This document shows, piece by piece, positions 9,402 through 17,492 of a stretch of DNA of 64,000 nucleotides. Each line of letters starts with the position of its first letter. Position 1 is the stretch's first letter. The stretch spans positions 278,907 through 342,906 of the forward strand of contig NZ_JTDB02000006.1 in NCBI RefSeq assembly GCF_000785435.2, read 5' to 3'. A program made the translations under genes and the position numbers. A model generated the notes under the pieces. The model made no database searches. It had not been told where the DNA came from and saw only the letters and a list, made by a program, of their open reading frames with translations. This DNA comes from Paraburkholderia sacchari. GTDB lineage: Bacteria; Pseudomonadota; Gammaproteobacteria; Burkholderiales; Burkholderiaceae.

Positions 9402-9710
9402 ATGAAGTTTTCGAAATACCTGTTATTGACGGCATTGACATTGTCCGCGGCAAGTCACGCGCAAACCTCGCAGACCTATCACTTCGGCGAAGGGCAAACC
9501 AGTTTGGGCGCAAGCCAAAACACGCCGCAACATGCACGCACCAGTTCGCCGCCGCCGCTTCCCGGCGCCCAACCGACACAACCGCTGCCTCCGGGCGAAC
9601 CGCACCCGCAAGCGAAGCCGAAAGCCAAATCGAAGCCGAAGCACAGCACGCACCATCGACGCCATACGACGCACCACGCGCCGGTTCAGGATCCGTATTC
9701 GCGTCCCTGA
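9402..9710 (+). CDS. Small secreted proline-, lysine- and histidine-rich protein
   Basis: A 102-residue hypothetical protein. It has a clear signal peptide (MKFSKYLLLTALTLSAASHA, cleavage likely after SHA). The mature part has almost no hydrophobic core: a Pro-rich stretch, a Lys-Pro run (KPKAKSKPK) and a His-rich tail (HSTHHRRHTTHH). AAGGAA sits 7 bases before the ATG. The frame is also open far upstream, but that extension is antisense to the M20 and DUF169 genes and has no family features. A periplasmic, possibly metal- or polyanion-binding role is only a guess from composition. No neighbour gives a functional context. Confidence 0.65.
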   Translation: MKFSKYLLLTALTLSAASHAQTSQTYHFGEGQTSLGASQNTPQHARTSSPPPLPGAQPTQPLPPGEPHPQAKPKAKSKPKHSTHHRRHTTHHAPVQDPYSRP

Positions 9711-9762
9711 CACGCCATCGAGTTCAAACCCGCTCGCCAGAACCGGCATGCGCAAGCGACGC

Positions 9763-9807
9763 TCAAAAGTAAAATCCCTGCCCAGCGTCATTCGCCGGAC
9801 AGGGATT
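9763..9807 (-). terminator. Rho-independent terminator of phaB
   Basis: Read on the minus strand, an 8-bp stem (AATCCCTG/CAGGGATT, 9773-9807) with a 19-base loop is followed by TTTTACTTTTG. It lies 33 bases past the phaB stop. On the plus strand it also sits after the small secreted gene but lacks a T tract there. Confidence 0.65.
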
Positions 9808-9839
9808 GTGTGAACGCTACCACACGCGAGCCTGAAGGC

Positions 9840-10580
9840 TCAACTCATGTGAAGTCCACCGTTAAGCGAGAAGTCGGCGCCGGTTGAAAATCCCGCTTCG
9901 GCAGAAGCGAGCCACGCGCATATGGATGCGATTTCATGCGGCTCACCAAGACGCCGCACCGGAATGCTCGCCACGATTTTCTCGAGCACTTCGGGCTTCA
10001 CCGCACGCACCATGTCGGTCCCGATGTAGCCAGGCGAAACAGTATTGACCGTTACGCCTTTGGTGGCGACCTCCTGGGCCAACGCCATCGTAAAGCCGTG
10101 AATCCCCGCCTTGGCCGTCGAATAGTTCGTCTGACCAAACTGCCCTTTCTGGCCGTTGACCGACGAAATATTGATGATGCGCCCCCACCCGCGATTGACC
10201 ATGCCGTCAATCACCTGCTTGGTCACGTTGAAGAGGCTGGTGAGATTGGTATCGATCACGGCGTCCCACTCTTCGCGCGTCATCTTGCGAAATACGACGT
10301 CCCGGGTAATTCCGGCGTTGTTGACGAGCACATCGACTTCACCGACTTCCGACTTTACTTTTTCGAAAGCCTTCACCGTCGATTCCCAATCGGCGACATT
10401 ACCCTCTGATGCAACAAAATTGAAACCCAACGCCTTTTGATCCTCGATCCATCGTGCGCGGCGTGGTGAATTCGGACCGCACCCAGCGATGACAGTAAAA
10501 CCATCGCTGTGCAGCCGCTGGCAGATTGCGGTTCCAATGCCACCCATTCCGCCAGTTACGTAGGCAATGCGCTGTGCCAT
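9840..10580 (-). CDS. phaB: Acetoacetyl-CoA reductase
   Basis: A 246-residue NADPH-dependent short-chain dehydrogenase, exactly the usual PhaB length. It has the TGGMGGIG cofactor motif near the N terminus, NNAG around residue 88, the catalytic Ser in ISSVNGQKGQFGQ and the YSTAK catalytic Tyr/Lys. The PhaB signature around the catalytic Ser and the ending GADFSLNGGLHMS separate it from FabG. It reduces acetoacetyl-CoA to (R)-3-hydroxybutyryl-CoA for polyhydroxybutyrate. ATG at 10580 is chosen over an upstream in-frame start because of GGAGG 4 bases before it. It stands alone: no phaA or phaC lies in the window, so it may be an extra paralogue. Confidence 0.9.
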   Translation of the reverse strand: MAQRIAYVTGGMGGIGTAICQRLHSDGFTVIAGCGPNSPRRARWIEDQKALGFNFVASEGNVADWESTVKAFEKVKSEVGEVDVLVNNAGITRDVVFRKMTREEWDAVIDTNLTSLFNVTKQVIDGMVNRGWGRIINISSVNGQKGQFGQTNYSTAKAGIHGFTMALAQEVATKGVTVNTVSPGYIGTDMVRAVKPEVLEKIVASIPVRRLGEPHEIASICAWLASAEAGFSTGADFSLNGGLHMS

Positions 10581-11284
10581 AAGTCCTCCAAACATTTCTC
10601 GGTTGTATAAGGAACGGCTTCAACAGGAGGATAAAAGGCAGTGTGCATCAGCATATGATGCGGGGGCGATGGGCACTATCCCTTATGGAAATATCGGGCT
10701 GCACAACGGCATAAATAGCGCTTTATCTTTTACCGCTACGAGTCAAGCGACTATTGCCGCGTTTTGTCGCCTTACTATGATCTCCGGCAATTATCATGTT
10801 TGTAAATAAACATGTTGCATCGTTTCAAACGCTCACGCACTCGCCAAATCATCTGATCAATAGCACTGCTGTATAAAATTCCGAATCTATCAATAGTCGG
10901 TCATTTATGCACCGCCCGTCATGTTGTATAGACATTTTAGCGCAACTTCCTTAGTGGATATCCACCTGCGCGGCCCGATGGCAGCAGCCAGGGCAAATCC
11001 CTATCCTCTCGTCCGCTCACGCGTTTCGCCCCACAATTTCTCGTAAAACAGGCGATTTATCGCCGAACCGTCGATTTCCCCCAATTTATGACCGTACCGC
11101 CGCGCTGCCGGCAGGAGTCGGCGCGGGGTCTTCGCTTGCGCACGCCAATTTACGTGGTCTAGACTGCTAAACAGTTTCATCGGTGGCTCGAACCCGCTCG
11201 CAGTGCAAGTACACCCATTGCTGTAGTTCATTCAACCAGCCGCGCGGTCCTTGTCCGTCGCGCGCCCCATTCAGGGAACAAGTC
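10581..11284. other. Long gene-free, AT-richer stretch
   Basis: The 704 bases between divergent phaB and the binding-protein gene contain no convincing ORF. Bases about 10600-10950 are clearly richer in A and T than the surroundings. The stretch holds the phaB promoter region, a perfect inverted repeat (listed separately), and a TGT-N4-ACA half-palindrome at 10926-10935 that resembles GntR/HutC-type sites. Confidence 0.5.
10795..10814. promoter_or_regulatory. Perfect inverted repeat, possible operator
   Basis: CATGTTT and AAACATG form a perfect 7-bp palindrome separated by GTAAAT. It lies about 215 bases upstream of phaB and 470 bases upstream of the binding-protein gene. The short AT-rich arms and lack of a T tract fit an operator better than a terminator. 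The cognate protein is unknown. Confidence 0.35.
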
Positions 11285-12070
11285 ATGAACCGGATCGTCA
11301 AGTTTCTCGCCGCCTCGCTTGCCACAATGCCGCTCGTTTCGTTTGCCCAGGACACCACGACGATTCGTTGGGGCATCGACCCCACCTATCCGCCGTTTGA
11401 AGCAAAGCAGCCGGACGGCTCGCTCGCCGGCTTCGACATCGATTTGCGCAACGCGATTTGCGCGCAACTCCATGCGAAATGCATATGGGTCGAACAAGGT
11501 TTCGACGGCATGATTCCCGCGCTTCAAGCGAAGAAGTTCGACGTGATCATGTCGGCAATGACCGCTACCGACGACCGCCTCAAGCAGATCGACTTCTCGG
11601 ACAAGCTTTATTCGTCGCCGGGTGCGCTCGTCGCGCCGCGCGGCTCCAGGCTGCAACCGACTGTGGCGTCGCTCGTCGGCAAGCGTATCGGCATCGATCA
11701 GGGCACGACGCAGGAGGTGTATGCAAAGGCAGAGTGGGCGCCCAAGGGCGTCACGATCGTGACGTACCAGAACCAGGATCAGGTTTACGACGACCTCGTC
11801 AATGGCCGCCTCGACGCCACCTTCCAGGACAAAACGCAGGCCGGCTACGCATTCCTCAATACGCCGCGCGGCAAGGCCTTCTCGTTCGCCGGCGGCGACG
11901 TGACCGATGCTCGCATCATCGGTCATGGCGTCGCCATGGGGCTGCGCAAAGGCGACGCCGATATGAAGAAGCGCCTCGACGGCGCAATCGCCGCCATTCG
12001 CGCGGACGGCACCTATCAGAAGATTGCCGCCAAATATTTCGACTTCGATATTTACGGCGCCAAGCAATAA
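11285..12070 (+). CDS. Polar amino-acid ABC transporter periplasmic binding protein (orphan)
   Basis: A 261-residue family 3 solute-binding protein of the lysine/arginine/ornithine/histidine type. A signal peptide ends at about residue 21 (LVSFAQ). The mature protein begins with the family signature (IRWGIDPTYPPFE, then GFDIDL). The ligand carboxylate-binding Arg lies in MTATDDRLKQIDFS. The start is set by AGGGAACAAG before ATG 11285; longer frames lack a signal peptide at the start. No permease or ATPase gene is adjacent, so it must share a transporter encoded elsewhere. It is followed 23 bases later by a PhyH dioxygenase gene, presumably in one operon. Two clear paralogues lie at 35760 and 44095. 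Confidence 0.9.
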   Translation: MNRIVKFLAASLATMPLVSFAQDTTTIRWGIDPTYPPFEAKQPDGSLAGFDIDLRNAICAQLHAKCIWVEQGFDGMIPALQAKKFDVIMSAMTATDDRLKQIDFSDKLYSSPGALVAPRGSRLQPTVASLVGKRIGIDQGTTQEVYAKAEWAPKGVTIVTYQNQDQVYDDLVNGRLDATFQDKTQAGYAFLNTPRGKAFSFAGGDVTDARIIGHGVAMGLRKGDADMKKRLDGAIAAIRADGTYQKIAAKYFDFDIYGAKQ

Positions 12071-12093
12071 ATTCAATTACCGCGAGGGCAATC

Positions 12094-12945
12094 ATGGCCA
12101 TCAATATTCGTGACCGCGTAGCGCAGGCTGTCACGCCCGAACTCATCGAAGCGTTCCGCACGGACGGCGCCGTGTGCATCAAGGGCATTTTTTCGCCGGA
12201 CGAAATCGAAGCGCTGAAGGCCGGCATCGAGACCAATCTGGCTCACCCGAGCACGCGCTCGAAAGTGGCGAGCCGGCCCGAGGATCCGGGCTGGTTCTTC
12301 GAAGACTTCTGCAACTGGGAGCACAACGCCGCGTATCGCGAGTTCATCGCGCGCTCGCCCGCGCCAACGGTGGCGGCAGCGCTGATGGGCGTCGATACGG
12401 TCCGGCTCCATCACGACCATCTGCTCGTGAAAGAACCGGGCACGCAGCAGCGCACGCCGTGGCATCAGGACCAGCCCTATTACAACATCGAAGGCGACGA
12501 CAACGTCAGCATGTGGATTCCCGTCGATCCGGTCCCGCTGGAATCCACGCTGGAATTCGTCGCGGGCTCGCACCGCGGTCCCTGGCTCATGCCGCGCACG
12601 TTCATGGACAAGGAAGCGAAGTGGTTTCCCGAAGGCAGTCTCGCCGATCTTCCGGACATCGAAGCAAATCGCGATGCATTCCCGATCCGGCGCTGGGCGC
12701 TCGAACCCGGCGACATGGTCTGCTTCAGGATGCTGACGCTGCACGCGTCGGGTGGCACGCGCAACAGAAGGCGCGCGTTTTCGATCCGCTTTGTCGGCGA
12801 TGACGTTCGCCACGCGCCACGCCGATGGAAAACCTCGCCGGACTTCCCCGGACTCGCCGAAGCACTGCCGGACGGCTCGCCGCTCGTGCATCCGCTGTTT
12901 CCGGTCCTGTGGTCGAAAAGCGATGGTCAGGTGAGCACGCTCTAA
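12094..12945 (+). CDS. Phytanoyl-CoA dioxygenase (PhyH) family Fe(II)/2-oxoglutarate oxygenase
   Basis: A 283-residue double-stranded beta-helix oxygenase. The iron ligands are visible as His124 and Asp126 (TPWHQDQPYY) and His217 (LTLHASGG). An Arg just after (RRRAFSIRF) would bind 2-oxoglutarate. Bacterial members hydroxylate diverse small molecules including amino acids, ectoine and alkyl compounds. It is directly downstream of an amino-acid binding protein with GAGG before its ATG, and a perfect hairpin terminator follows. The pairing suggests the substrate is an imported amino acid or related compound; this is inference. The HutC-like gene is convergent to it. Confidence 0.85.
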   Translation: MAINIRDRVAQAVTPELIEAFRTDGAVCIKGIFSPDEIEALKAGIETNLAHPSTRSKVASRPEDPGWFFEDFCNWEHNAAYREFIARSPAPTVAAALMGVDTVRLHHDHLLVKEPGTQQRTPWHQDQPYYNIEGDDNVSMWIPVDPVPLESTLEFVAGSHRGPWLMPRTFMDKEAKWFPEGSLADLPDIEANRDAFPIRRWALEPGDMVCFRMLTLHASGGTRNRRRAFSIRFVGDDVRHAPRRWKTSPDFPGLAEALPDGSPLVHPLFPVLWSKSDGQVSTL

Positions 12946-12966
12946 AATCGCGATGCACAACATAGG

Positions 12967-12997
12967 GCGGCGAGCCGGGATGCACCGCCGCTTTTTT
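12967..12997 (+). terminator. Rho-independent terminator after the PhyH gene
   Basis: A perfect 6-bp GC stem (GCGGCG/CGCCGC) is followed directly by six T residues, 21 bases past the PhyH stop. It closes the binding-protein/dioxygenase transcription unit. Confidence 0.8.
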
Positions 12998-13033
12998 GTG
13001 CGCGTTACTCCCTCAGCGCGAAGCTTGCGCGAA

Positions 13034-13771
13034 TCAAACCTGATGACGCGTGGCGCCCGGCTTGAAACGCGAGCCGAGCCGGTAACGGTTGCCCGGATGC
13101 ACGAAGCGCGCGAACGTCACCGGCAGCCCGTTCGTCCAAGTACGGCGCGTAAGCGTCAGGCACGGCTCGTTGGCACGCATGTCGAGCAAGCGCGCCTCGT
13201 CTTCAGTGGGCATGGCCGCATCGACGATATGCTCGATCTCGAGTTCGTAATGCGACACGTTGTTGTACAGATACTCGGATGGCGGTTCCACCTGGAAGTC
13301 CTGATCGATGAAACCGGGCGCCGCGACCGGGTTCACATACCGTTCCTCCAGTTGGATCGGCCGGCCGTTCTCCTCGTGCACGCAAATCACATGAAATACG
13401 GGAGCATCGACCGGCAAGCCGAACGCCGCCGCGATTTCGGGCGTCGCGTGCCCGCGCGTCTGGCTGATGACGTGACAGCGATATTGATGCCCGCGCGCGT
13501 GAATCTCGTCACGCACGTGCGCAATCATCAACAGATTCGATTGCGGCTTTTCCTCGGCTACGAATGTCCCCACGCCCAGGATGCGCTGCAATGTCCCTTC
13601 GTCGGTCAATTCGCGCAGCGCCCGGTTCACGGTCATTCGCGCGACGCCGAGTTCCGCGGCGAGATCGAGTTCGGAGGGGATCCGCTCCCCGATCTTCCAG
13701 TCGCCGGCATGAATACGCTTGCGAACGAGTGCCTTGATCTGCTGGAAAGGCGCGTCGACCTTTTTGATCAT
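13034..13771 (-). CDS. GntR/HutC-family transcriptional regulator
   Basis: A 245-residue HutC-type regulator. The N-terminal GntR winged helix (about residues 8-75) shows IPSELDLAAELGVARMTVNRAL and the wing GTFVAEEKPQ. A UTRA ligand-binding domain (about 95-240) has the HutC-like features PIQLEERYVNP and LTLTRRTW. Members often repress histidine or other amino-acid catabolic genes. It is convergent with the binding-protein/PhyH operon, and no hut enzyme gene is in the window, so its target may be that operon or lie elsewhere. AGGA precedes the ATG. Confidence 0.85.
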   Translation of the reverse strand: MIKKVDAPFQQIKALVRKRIHAGDWKIGERIPSELDLAAELGVARMTVNRALRELTDEGTLQRILGVGTFVAEEKPQSNLLMIAHVRDEIHARGHQYRCHVISQTRGHATPEIAAAFGLPVDAPVFHVICVHEENGRPIQLEERYVNPVAAPGFIDQDFQVEPPSEYLYNNVSHYELEIEHIVDAAMPTEDEARLLDMRANEPCLTLTRRTWTNGLPVTFARFVHPGNRYRLGSRFKPGATRHQV

Positions 13772-13895
13772 CGAGGGTCCTGATAGGCGGGCGGCGAAAC
13801 TGCAGATTTTATAACGGCCAGGCGACGCTTTGGGGTAGGTAACGGTTTCTCGGCGAGTGAGGAATACCCCGCCCCTTCAAAACGGCATCGGCACA

Positions 13896-14435
13896 CTAAC
13901 CCGGGGCCGCGAACCCATCGAGCAAGGACTGCAGCCGACGCTCCTGAGCATGCATGATCCCCGGCGTGCAACGGAGTTCGAGCACGCGTCCTTGCCAATA
14001 GTCCGAACCGAAAATCGCCATCGATTTGTCCGCGTTTATCGCGATTTCGAGGTGAGCGATGGCGCTATCCAGATTGTGGACTGTGTAGGGGCTGAGGGGT
14101 CGCCGCCCAATCTCTTCTGGTGTTTCGGTTTCTGTTTCTGCTTCTATTTCTGTTGCTGCCCCGTTCCTTGTTTTTGCCCTCGCCCGGTTGGTCCCCTCGT
14201 GCTCTGCCTGCTTGCCCCCGGCCAGGCTCGCCCGAATGGTCTCCTCGTGTGTTGCTCGCTGGCCCGCCGCCAGATTCGGCTGGATGGTCTCCTCACGCTC
14301 TGCCCGCTTTTGCCCCGCCAGGCTTGCGTGCTTGCTGCATTCAGATTCGGGGATCGAGCTCATGGCGCAAGGCGATCGAAAGATGGGACGTGCGCATGGT
14401 GGTGATCCCCCTCGTCTGATTTGCAACGACTCCAT
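13896..14435 (-). CDS. Hypothetical protein with an N-terminal 16-residue repeat region
   Basis: About 179 residues if the ATG at 14435 (GGAAG upstream) is used; an ATG at 14363 is also possible. The middle consists of three imperfect 16-residue units of the type LAxGxxAxxEETIxxx. The repeat region is followed by an acidic/threonine run (EIEAETETETPEE). The C-terminal 55 residues look like a compact domain with DYWQGRVLEL and a helical end (ERRLQSLLDG), of a kind I associate with short Burkholderia hypotheticals. The function is unknown. The plus-strand frames over the same region are less likely because they break the repeat and have no folded domain. Confidence 0.5.
   Translation of the reverse strand: MESLQIRRGGSPPCARPIFRSPCAMSSIPESECSKHASLAGQKRAEREETIQPNLAAGQRATHEETIRASLAGGKQAEHEGTNRARAKTRNGAATEIEAETETETPEEIGRRPLSPYTVHNLDSAIAHLEIAINADKSMAIFGSDYWQGRVLELRCTPGIMHAQERRLQSLLDGFAAPG
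14173..14331. repeat. Imperfect 48-bp tandem repeats inside a coding region
   Basis: Three units of 48 bases (14173-14220, 14221-14268, 14269-14316) plus a partial fourth. The best-matching pair both contain the block ATGGTCTCCTC in register. The period is a multiple of three, so copy-number changes would keep the minus-strand frame open. Confidence 0.7.
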
Positions 14436-14606
14436 CGTGCGCTTCCCGGGGCTCGCACAATACCGGGCATGCGGAGGGAAAAGCGCCTCCGGAAGGCGGC
14501 CCCATAAGAGTCCCCCGCTTTGGGGGGATAGCACCCCTTGCGATTGCGGGTACTATGGTTAAGGGCCTGTTCACATCAATAACGGGCTTGTGCTGGAGAG
14601 GCGCCG

Positions 14607-15302
14607 ATGGACAACCTGTATTTCCGTCACGTACTGCTCGTCGAAGACGAAGGCCTGACGCGCATCGCGATGAAGAGTCTGATCCTCACGTCGGAGCCCA
14701 CGCTCGACATCGACGAGGCCGGCTCGTACGCCGCCGCCGTCGAGCGGCTGCAAAACAAGGCATACGACCTCGTTTTTCTCGACTATCAAATCGGGGGCAA
14801 TCACACCGGACTGGACCTGCTGCACTGGCTGCAGGAAAACGAGTGTGCGGCGCACGTGGTGATGCTGTCCGCGCAGGACGACCGCGAGACGGTGCTGGAC
14901 TGCATCAAGAATGGCGCCGGCGGCTTCATTTCGAAGGCCAGCGAAGAAGGGGGCGCGGTGTTCCGCGAAGCGCTTCAAACGATCCTGAACGGGCGCGTCT
15001 ACCTGCCCAACAGCGTGCTGGGCAAGGGCGGCCACACCCCGCAGCCGCCGGGCCCGAACAAGGGCATTCCAATCGATTCGCTAAACCTGCCGCCGCGCCT
15101 TGCGCAAACCTTGAGTTTTCTTTTGCAGGGCATGTCGAACAAGGCCATCGCGCGAAAAATGAATATCACGGAGAACACCGCGAAGGAGTACATCAGCGAT
15201 CTGCTGAGCCGCTTCAACGTTTCGCGGCGCACTTTCCTGATTGTCGAAATGGCGCGCCGGGGCATCGAGATCCCTACCGTTGCGCGCGCTTCCACGTCCT
15301 GA
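14607..15302 (+). CDS. LuxR/NarL-family response regulator
   Basis: A 231-residue response regulator. The receiver domain (about 1-125) has the acidic pair in LLVEDE, the phospho-acceptor Asp in LVFLDYQIGG and a Lys in GFISKAS. A C-terminal LuxR helix-turn-helix (about 160-220) shows MSNKAIARKMNITENTAKEYISDLLSRF. CTGGAGAGG precedes the ATG. It is convergent with a hybrid histidine kinase whose stop is 22 bases away, making that kinase its likely partner. Target genes and signal are unknown. Confidence 0.88.
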   Translation: MDNLYFRHVLLVEDEGLTRIAMKSLILTSEPTLDIDEAGSYAAAVERLQNKAYDLVFLDYQIGGNHTGLDLLHWLQENECAAHVVMLSAQDDRETVLDCIKNGAGGFISKASEEGGAVFREALQTILNGRVYLPNSVLGKGGHTPQPPGPNKGIPIDSLNLPPRLAQTLSFLLQGMSNKAIARKMNITENTAKEYISDLLSRFNVSRRTFLIVEMARRGIEIPTVARASTS

Positions 15303-15323
15303 ACTACGTCTGAGCACTACGCC

Positions 15324-17366
15324 CTAAACGCGGGCCGACGCCTCGGTCAATTCGAGCATGCGCGCAATCAGCACGTCCGTGGAGAGCGGCTTGCTGAGCA
15401 CGCAGCGCTCCGGCAACACGCCCTGCGTGCTGGCTCCGGCTTCCCCCGTCACCACGAGGCACGGCACAGGCCGCGAAAAGTGCTCGCCGAGCAGACGGAT
15501 CACATCGTGCGCGGAGGACATCTCCGGCAACCGATAGTCGCTGATGACGAGGTCCGGCACGCGCTCGATCTCCTGCAAGAGTGCTTCGAACTCGGCCACC
15601 GAGCGGGCCGAATCGAACAGCACGCCCCATAGCGCAAACAGCGCCTCCATCGACGCACGCACGAGGCTGTCGTCCTCGACCAGCAACACATAGAGCCCCC
15701 GTAGCGACGACGGAGAAGGCGCCGGCGACAATGCCGGATCTGCGGGCGATATCTCCACATCATGGAGCGCAAAGGGTTCGGCTACCGGCATGCGGACCGA
15801 GAAGCGCGAGCCTAGCCCTTCGATCGATTTCAGTTCGAGACGGTGGCCTTCGAGCAACGACACCACCGCATTCACAATCGACAAACCGAGGCCAAGCCCT
15901 TTCTCGCGGTCGCGCTCCGGATTGCCGATCTGCACGAACGGCTGGAAGATCGAATCCCAATGCTCGGGTGCAATGCCTATGCCGTTGTCGATCACGTCGA
16001 CCCGAACATAATTCGGCATGCGAACCAAACCGACGATCACCGCTGCGCCGCCAACCTTCGAAGGATCCGCATATTTGATTCCGTTCGCGATGAGGTTGCT
16101 CAGCACGCGCGGCATCCAGTCGGCGTCGGTGCGTACCCATGCGGGTTTTTGCTGCGTATTCGGCGTATTCGGCGTATTCCGCGTTTTCCCGTACCGCAGC
16201 GCAACGCCGCGACTCTGCGCGAAAGCCGCGAGTTGCTCGATGGTCTCTTCGATCACGCGGTTCAGGTCGACACTCGTATAAGTCGGGTCGACGTGCCCCG
16301 ATTCGAGCTTCGACAGATCGAGCACCGCATTGAAGAGCCGCGCCGTTAGCACCGATGCCTTGCGCGCCTCGCCAATCAGTTTGCCGGACGCTTCGACATC
16401 GCGCGCTTCCAGCGCTTCGTCGGCCGCCGCCAGAAAGAGGTTCAATGCGTGCATGGGCTGCCGCAGATCATGCGCTGCCGCCGCCAGAAAGCGCGATTTC
16501 GCGCGGCTCGCCTGCTCGGCGGCTTCGCGCTGCTGCTCGCGCAAGGCAATCAGCGCTGCCGATTTGGTTTCCTGATCGCGCCGTGCGCGCTCGAGGTCGC
16601 GATGCTTTTGTGCGAGTTCCGCGTTGGCGCGTTGCAATGCTTCGTTGCCCTGGGCCAGCGCCTGGACGGCCACGTACCGGTCGCGCACATGCCGCTCGGC
16701 ATTCACGTTGACGCTATGGCCCAGGACCGCGACGTTCAGCAAATAGAACATGCCCGCCGCGAAGTTGTCCGATTCGATTGCGTGCGTAAGCAATTGCGCC
16801 ATCACAATCACGGCGATCACGCACACGGTCAGCATCAGCGTCGCCTTTGCCCGCAGGCGAAGAAAACCAAACTGGTAAAAAAGAATTAAATAAAAGCCGA
16901 CAAAAAAATGCGTGAAATTGAACGGGCGCGGCGCGAGAAGCGTTTGAACCAACAGGCATAGACACATGCCCGCCAGGCCGCCCAGCAAGATCCAGTGCGC
17001 GAGCGTGTCCCGCTGAAAGTCGAGCCGGAAGGCCAGCACGATGCCGATGCCTGCAACCAGTGCACCGGCGCAGCGGAACGTGAAGATCTCCGAAAAGTAC
17101 GGCTGAAACACGGGACTGGTCCGCGCCAGACTGATTTCCCAATAGCCGAAACATACCCAGATCAAGGTGCCGAGCACCAGCGCCGCGCGACGGAAATCGG
17201 CGAAACGCCGGCCATAGTCCTCCGTGAACTCCTGTTCGACCCGCGGGTCGTCGAACCGGGCTGGCCAGCACAGCATGTCGACCAGCCATGCACGAATCGC
17301 GCCTGGCGCCGACGAGCGTTTAAGGAAATTCGACTCCGCCGACGCCTGAAACCTGAATATGTTCAT
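15324..17366 (-). CDS. Hybrid sensor histidine kinase with C-terminal receiver domain
   Basis: About 680 residues. The N-terminal part has some six membrane helices (residues about 55-220) with no obvious periplasmic sensor domain. A coiled coil (about 230-290) follows, then the H box AAHDLRQPMHALNLFL, an ATPase domain with the N box NLIANGIKYAD and the G boxes DNGIGI and GLGLGLSI. A C-terminal receiver has the Asp in DLVISDYRLPEM. It probably senses a membrane or cytoplasmic cue and signals to the convergent LuxR regulator. ATG at 17366 is preferred to the longer frame because the extra 31 residues lack family similarity; the ribosome site is weak, so the start is uncertain. Confidence 0.85.
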   Translation of the reverse strand: MNIFRFQASAESNFLKRSSAPGAIRAWLVDMLCWPARFDDPRVEQEFTEDYGRRFADFRRAALVLGTLIWVCFGYWEISLARTSPVFQPYFSEIFTFRCAGALVAGIGIVLAFRLDFQRDTLAHWILLGGLAGMCLCLLVQTLLAPRPFNFTHFFVGFYLILFYQFGFLRLRAKATLMLTVCVIAVIVMAQLLTHAIESDNFAAGMFYLLNVAVLGHSVNVNAERHVRDRYVAVQALAQGNEALQRANAELAQKHRDLERARRDQETKSAALIALREQQREAAEQASRAKSRFLAAAAHDLRQPMHALNLFLAAADEALEARDVEASGKLIGEARKASVLTARLFNAVLDLSKLESGHVDPTYTSVDLNRVIEETIEQLAAFAQSRGVALRYGKTRNTPNTPNTQQKPAWVRTDADWMPRVLSNLIANGIKYADPSKVGGAAVIVGLVRMPNYVRVDVIDNGIGIAPEHWDSIFQPFVQIGNPERDREKGLGLGLSIVNAVVSLLEGHRLELKSIEGLGSRFSVRMPVAEPFALHDVEISPADPALSPAPSPSSLRGLYVLLVEDDSLVRASMEALFALWGVLFDSARSVAEFEALLQEIERVPDLVISDYRLPEMSSAHDVIRLLGEHFSRPVPCLVVTGEAGASTQGVLPERCVLSKPLSTDVLIARMLELTEASARV

Positions 17367-17492
17367 CGCATCTCGCCGGTATGCTCGATGGTCTCGCGAA
17401 GCAAGACAGGATAAGTCTATTTTATGAAAAATCGATGCGCTTCGGCACAGGATTGGCATTTGCGATACTTTCTGCCTAAGCTATTTTGACCG

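Noticed and set aside
13857..14405. Plus-strand ORF over the 48-bp repeat gene
   Set aside because: It encodes a Cys/Phe-rich low-complexity peptide; the minus-strand frame has a plausible folded C-terminal domain and in-frame repeats.
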